64,000 bases of DNA from an uncultured Rhodobacterales bacterium (lineage in GTDB: Bacteria; Pseudomonadota; Alphaproteobacteria; Rhodobacterales; Rhodobacteraceae), in assembly GCA_903845215.1 (NCBI GenBank), contig CAIMWI010000075.1, forward strand, positions 62,001-126,000, in the 5' to 3' direction. Positions 62,800 through 64,000 of this stretch are shown here, piece after piece. The position numbers and the translations under genes were made by a program. Each line of letters opens with the position of its first letter. The stretch's first letter is position 1. The notes under the pieces are model-generated. The model was not told where the DNA came from. It did not search any database and was given only the letters and a program-made list of their open reading frames with translations.

Positions 62800-63399
62800 A
62801 TGGAATTCACAGTCGCCATTGATGGCCCCGCCGCCGCAGGCAAGGGCACGATTGCCCGCGCCTTGGCGGAAAAATTTGGCTTTGCCTATCTGGACACGGG
62901 GCTTTTGTACCGTGCGGTGGCGGCCAAGGGTGGCGATCCTGTTCAGGCGGCTGTGGACCTTACAGCGCAAGATCTGGGCCGCGACGACCTGCGCTCTTTG
63001 GCCGCAGGGCAGGCTGCAAGCCGTGTTGCCGCAATCCCTGACGTGCGTTCGGCTTTGACCGATTTTCAGCGCCGCTATGCCCGCACCGCCGGCGGGGCCA
63101 TTCTAGATGGGCGCGATATTGGCACGGTGATTTGCCCCAAGGCCGAGGTGAAGCTTTACGTCACCTCCTCGGCCGAAGTGCGGGCAAAGCGGCGCTGGCG
63201 CGAGGTCGGCGGTGATCTTGCGCAAGTGCTGGCTGAACTGCGCGAACGCGATGCGCGCGACATGGGGCGGGCCGATGCGCCCTTGCGTCCGGCAGAGGAT
63301 GCCGTTCTGATCGACACCACAGATATGACCATTGAACAGGCGGTGGCTTTGGCCAGCGTCGCCGTTCGTGCCCGACTTCCTGAAAGGACCATCCCATGA
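62800..63399 (+). CDS. cmk: Cytidylate kinase
   Basis: [61 protein letters not shown]. Confidence 0.96.
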   Translation: MEFTVAIDGPAAAGKGTIARALAEKFGFAYLDTGLLYRAVAAKGGDPVQAAVDLTAQDLGRDDLRSLAAGQAASRVAAIPDVRSALTDFQRRYARTAGGAILDGRDIGTVICPKAEVKLYVTSSAEVRAKRRWREVGGDLAQVLAELRERDARDMGRADAPLRPAEDAVLIDTTDMTIEQAVALASVAVRARLPERTIP

Positions 63400-64000
63400 C
63401 CCAAGCCTTGACCATTCCCGATCTGGCCGGAAAAGCCGTGCTGATCACCGGCGCCTCGACCGGCATCGGCGCCGAACTGGCCCGCGCCTTTGCCGCGCAA
63501 GGGGCGCTGGTGGGGTTGCATTACAACGCTAGCCAAACCGCAGCCGAAGCTTTGGCGGATGAGATTCAGGCGGCCCAAGGGCGTGTCCATCTGATCCGCG
63601 CCGATATGTCGACGGGGGAAGGGTCGCGCAGCGCTGTGGATCAAGCCATGGCAGCCTTTGGCCGGCTGGACGGGTTGATCAACAACGCAGGCGGCATGGT
63701 GCGGCGGGTAACCTATGAAAACGCCACCGAAAAGGACTATGACGAGATTATGGACCTGAACGGGCGGTCGGTCGTGGTCGCCACAGCGGCGGCTATTCCG
63801 CATTTGAAGGCCGCAGCCAAAGATGACAGCGGGTTCATCATTAACACCACGTCGATTGCGGCACGCAACGGGGCCTCGGGCGGGGCGGGGCTTTACGGGT
63901 CGTCCAAGGCCTTTGTGCATGACATGACGCGCGGTTTGGCTAAGGAATTGATCCCCTTTGGCATTCGGGTGAATGCAGTGGCCCCCGGCGTGATCACCAC
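63396..64000 (+). CDS. SDR-family oxidoreductase (truncated by window end)
   Basis: [46 protein letters not shown]...LINNAGG...[12 protein letters not shown]; no stop in window. Confidence 0.9.
   Translation, partial: MTQALTIPDLAGKAVLITGASTGIGAELARAFAAQGALVGLHYNASQTAAEALADEIQAAQGRVHLIRADMSTGEGSRSAVDQAMAAFGRLDGLINNAGGMVRRVTYENATEKDYDEIMDLNGRSVVVATAAAIPHLKAAAKDDSGFIINTTSIAARNGASGGAGLYGSSKAFVHDMTRGLAKELIPFGIRVNAVAPGVIT

Overview
This 64 kb window is gene-dense, high-GC chromosome. Gene content and order (glnD-murJ-trpS, lpoA-like/rsmI/yraN/gshB, ureDABCEFG, RpoH2-type sigma factor, coaBC-dut) look like an alphaproteobacterium of the Rhodobacterales type. I support about 67 CDS, two of them truncated at the window edges. 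Recognisable blocks are: fatty-acid beta-oxidation genes; a BMP-type nucleoside ABC importer with purine nucleoside phosphorylase; a complete urease operon; modABC with a ModE-like regulator; and many housekeeping genes. I found no tRNA, rRNA, CRISPR array, prophage or transposase. The most interesting signals are: (1) a dispersed intergenic repeat (core TTCATCTTGGNNCAAATACTCC plus variable GC-rich hairpin) in about 6 copies, one inside the urease operon and one supplying a possible start codon; (2) four tandem palindromes, including a perfect 21-bp-arm hairpin, between acuI and lldD; (3) a TGATCC-N18-TAACAT promoter upstream of the RpoH2-like sigma gene, matching the published group-IV sigmaE pattern; (4) a 58-aa single-TM protein between ureA and ureB that resembles a miniaturised HupE/UreJ; (5) a cysteine-rich DUF2182-DUF1326 pair next to acuI; (6) a rhomboid-fold protein lacking both catalytic residues; (7) a GST with a C-terminal Cys-rich TRASH/YHS-like tail; (8) a terminator-bearing leader or sRNA candidate between trpS and ilvE. 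All functional names come from reading the translations by eye; no database search was run.
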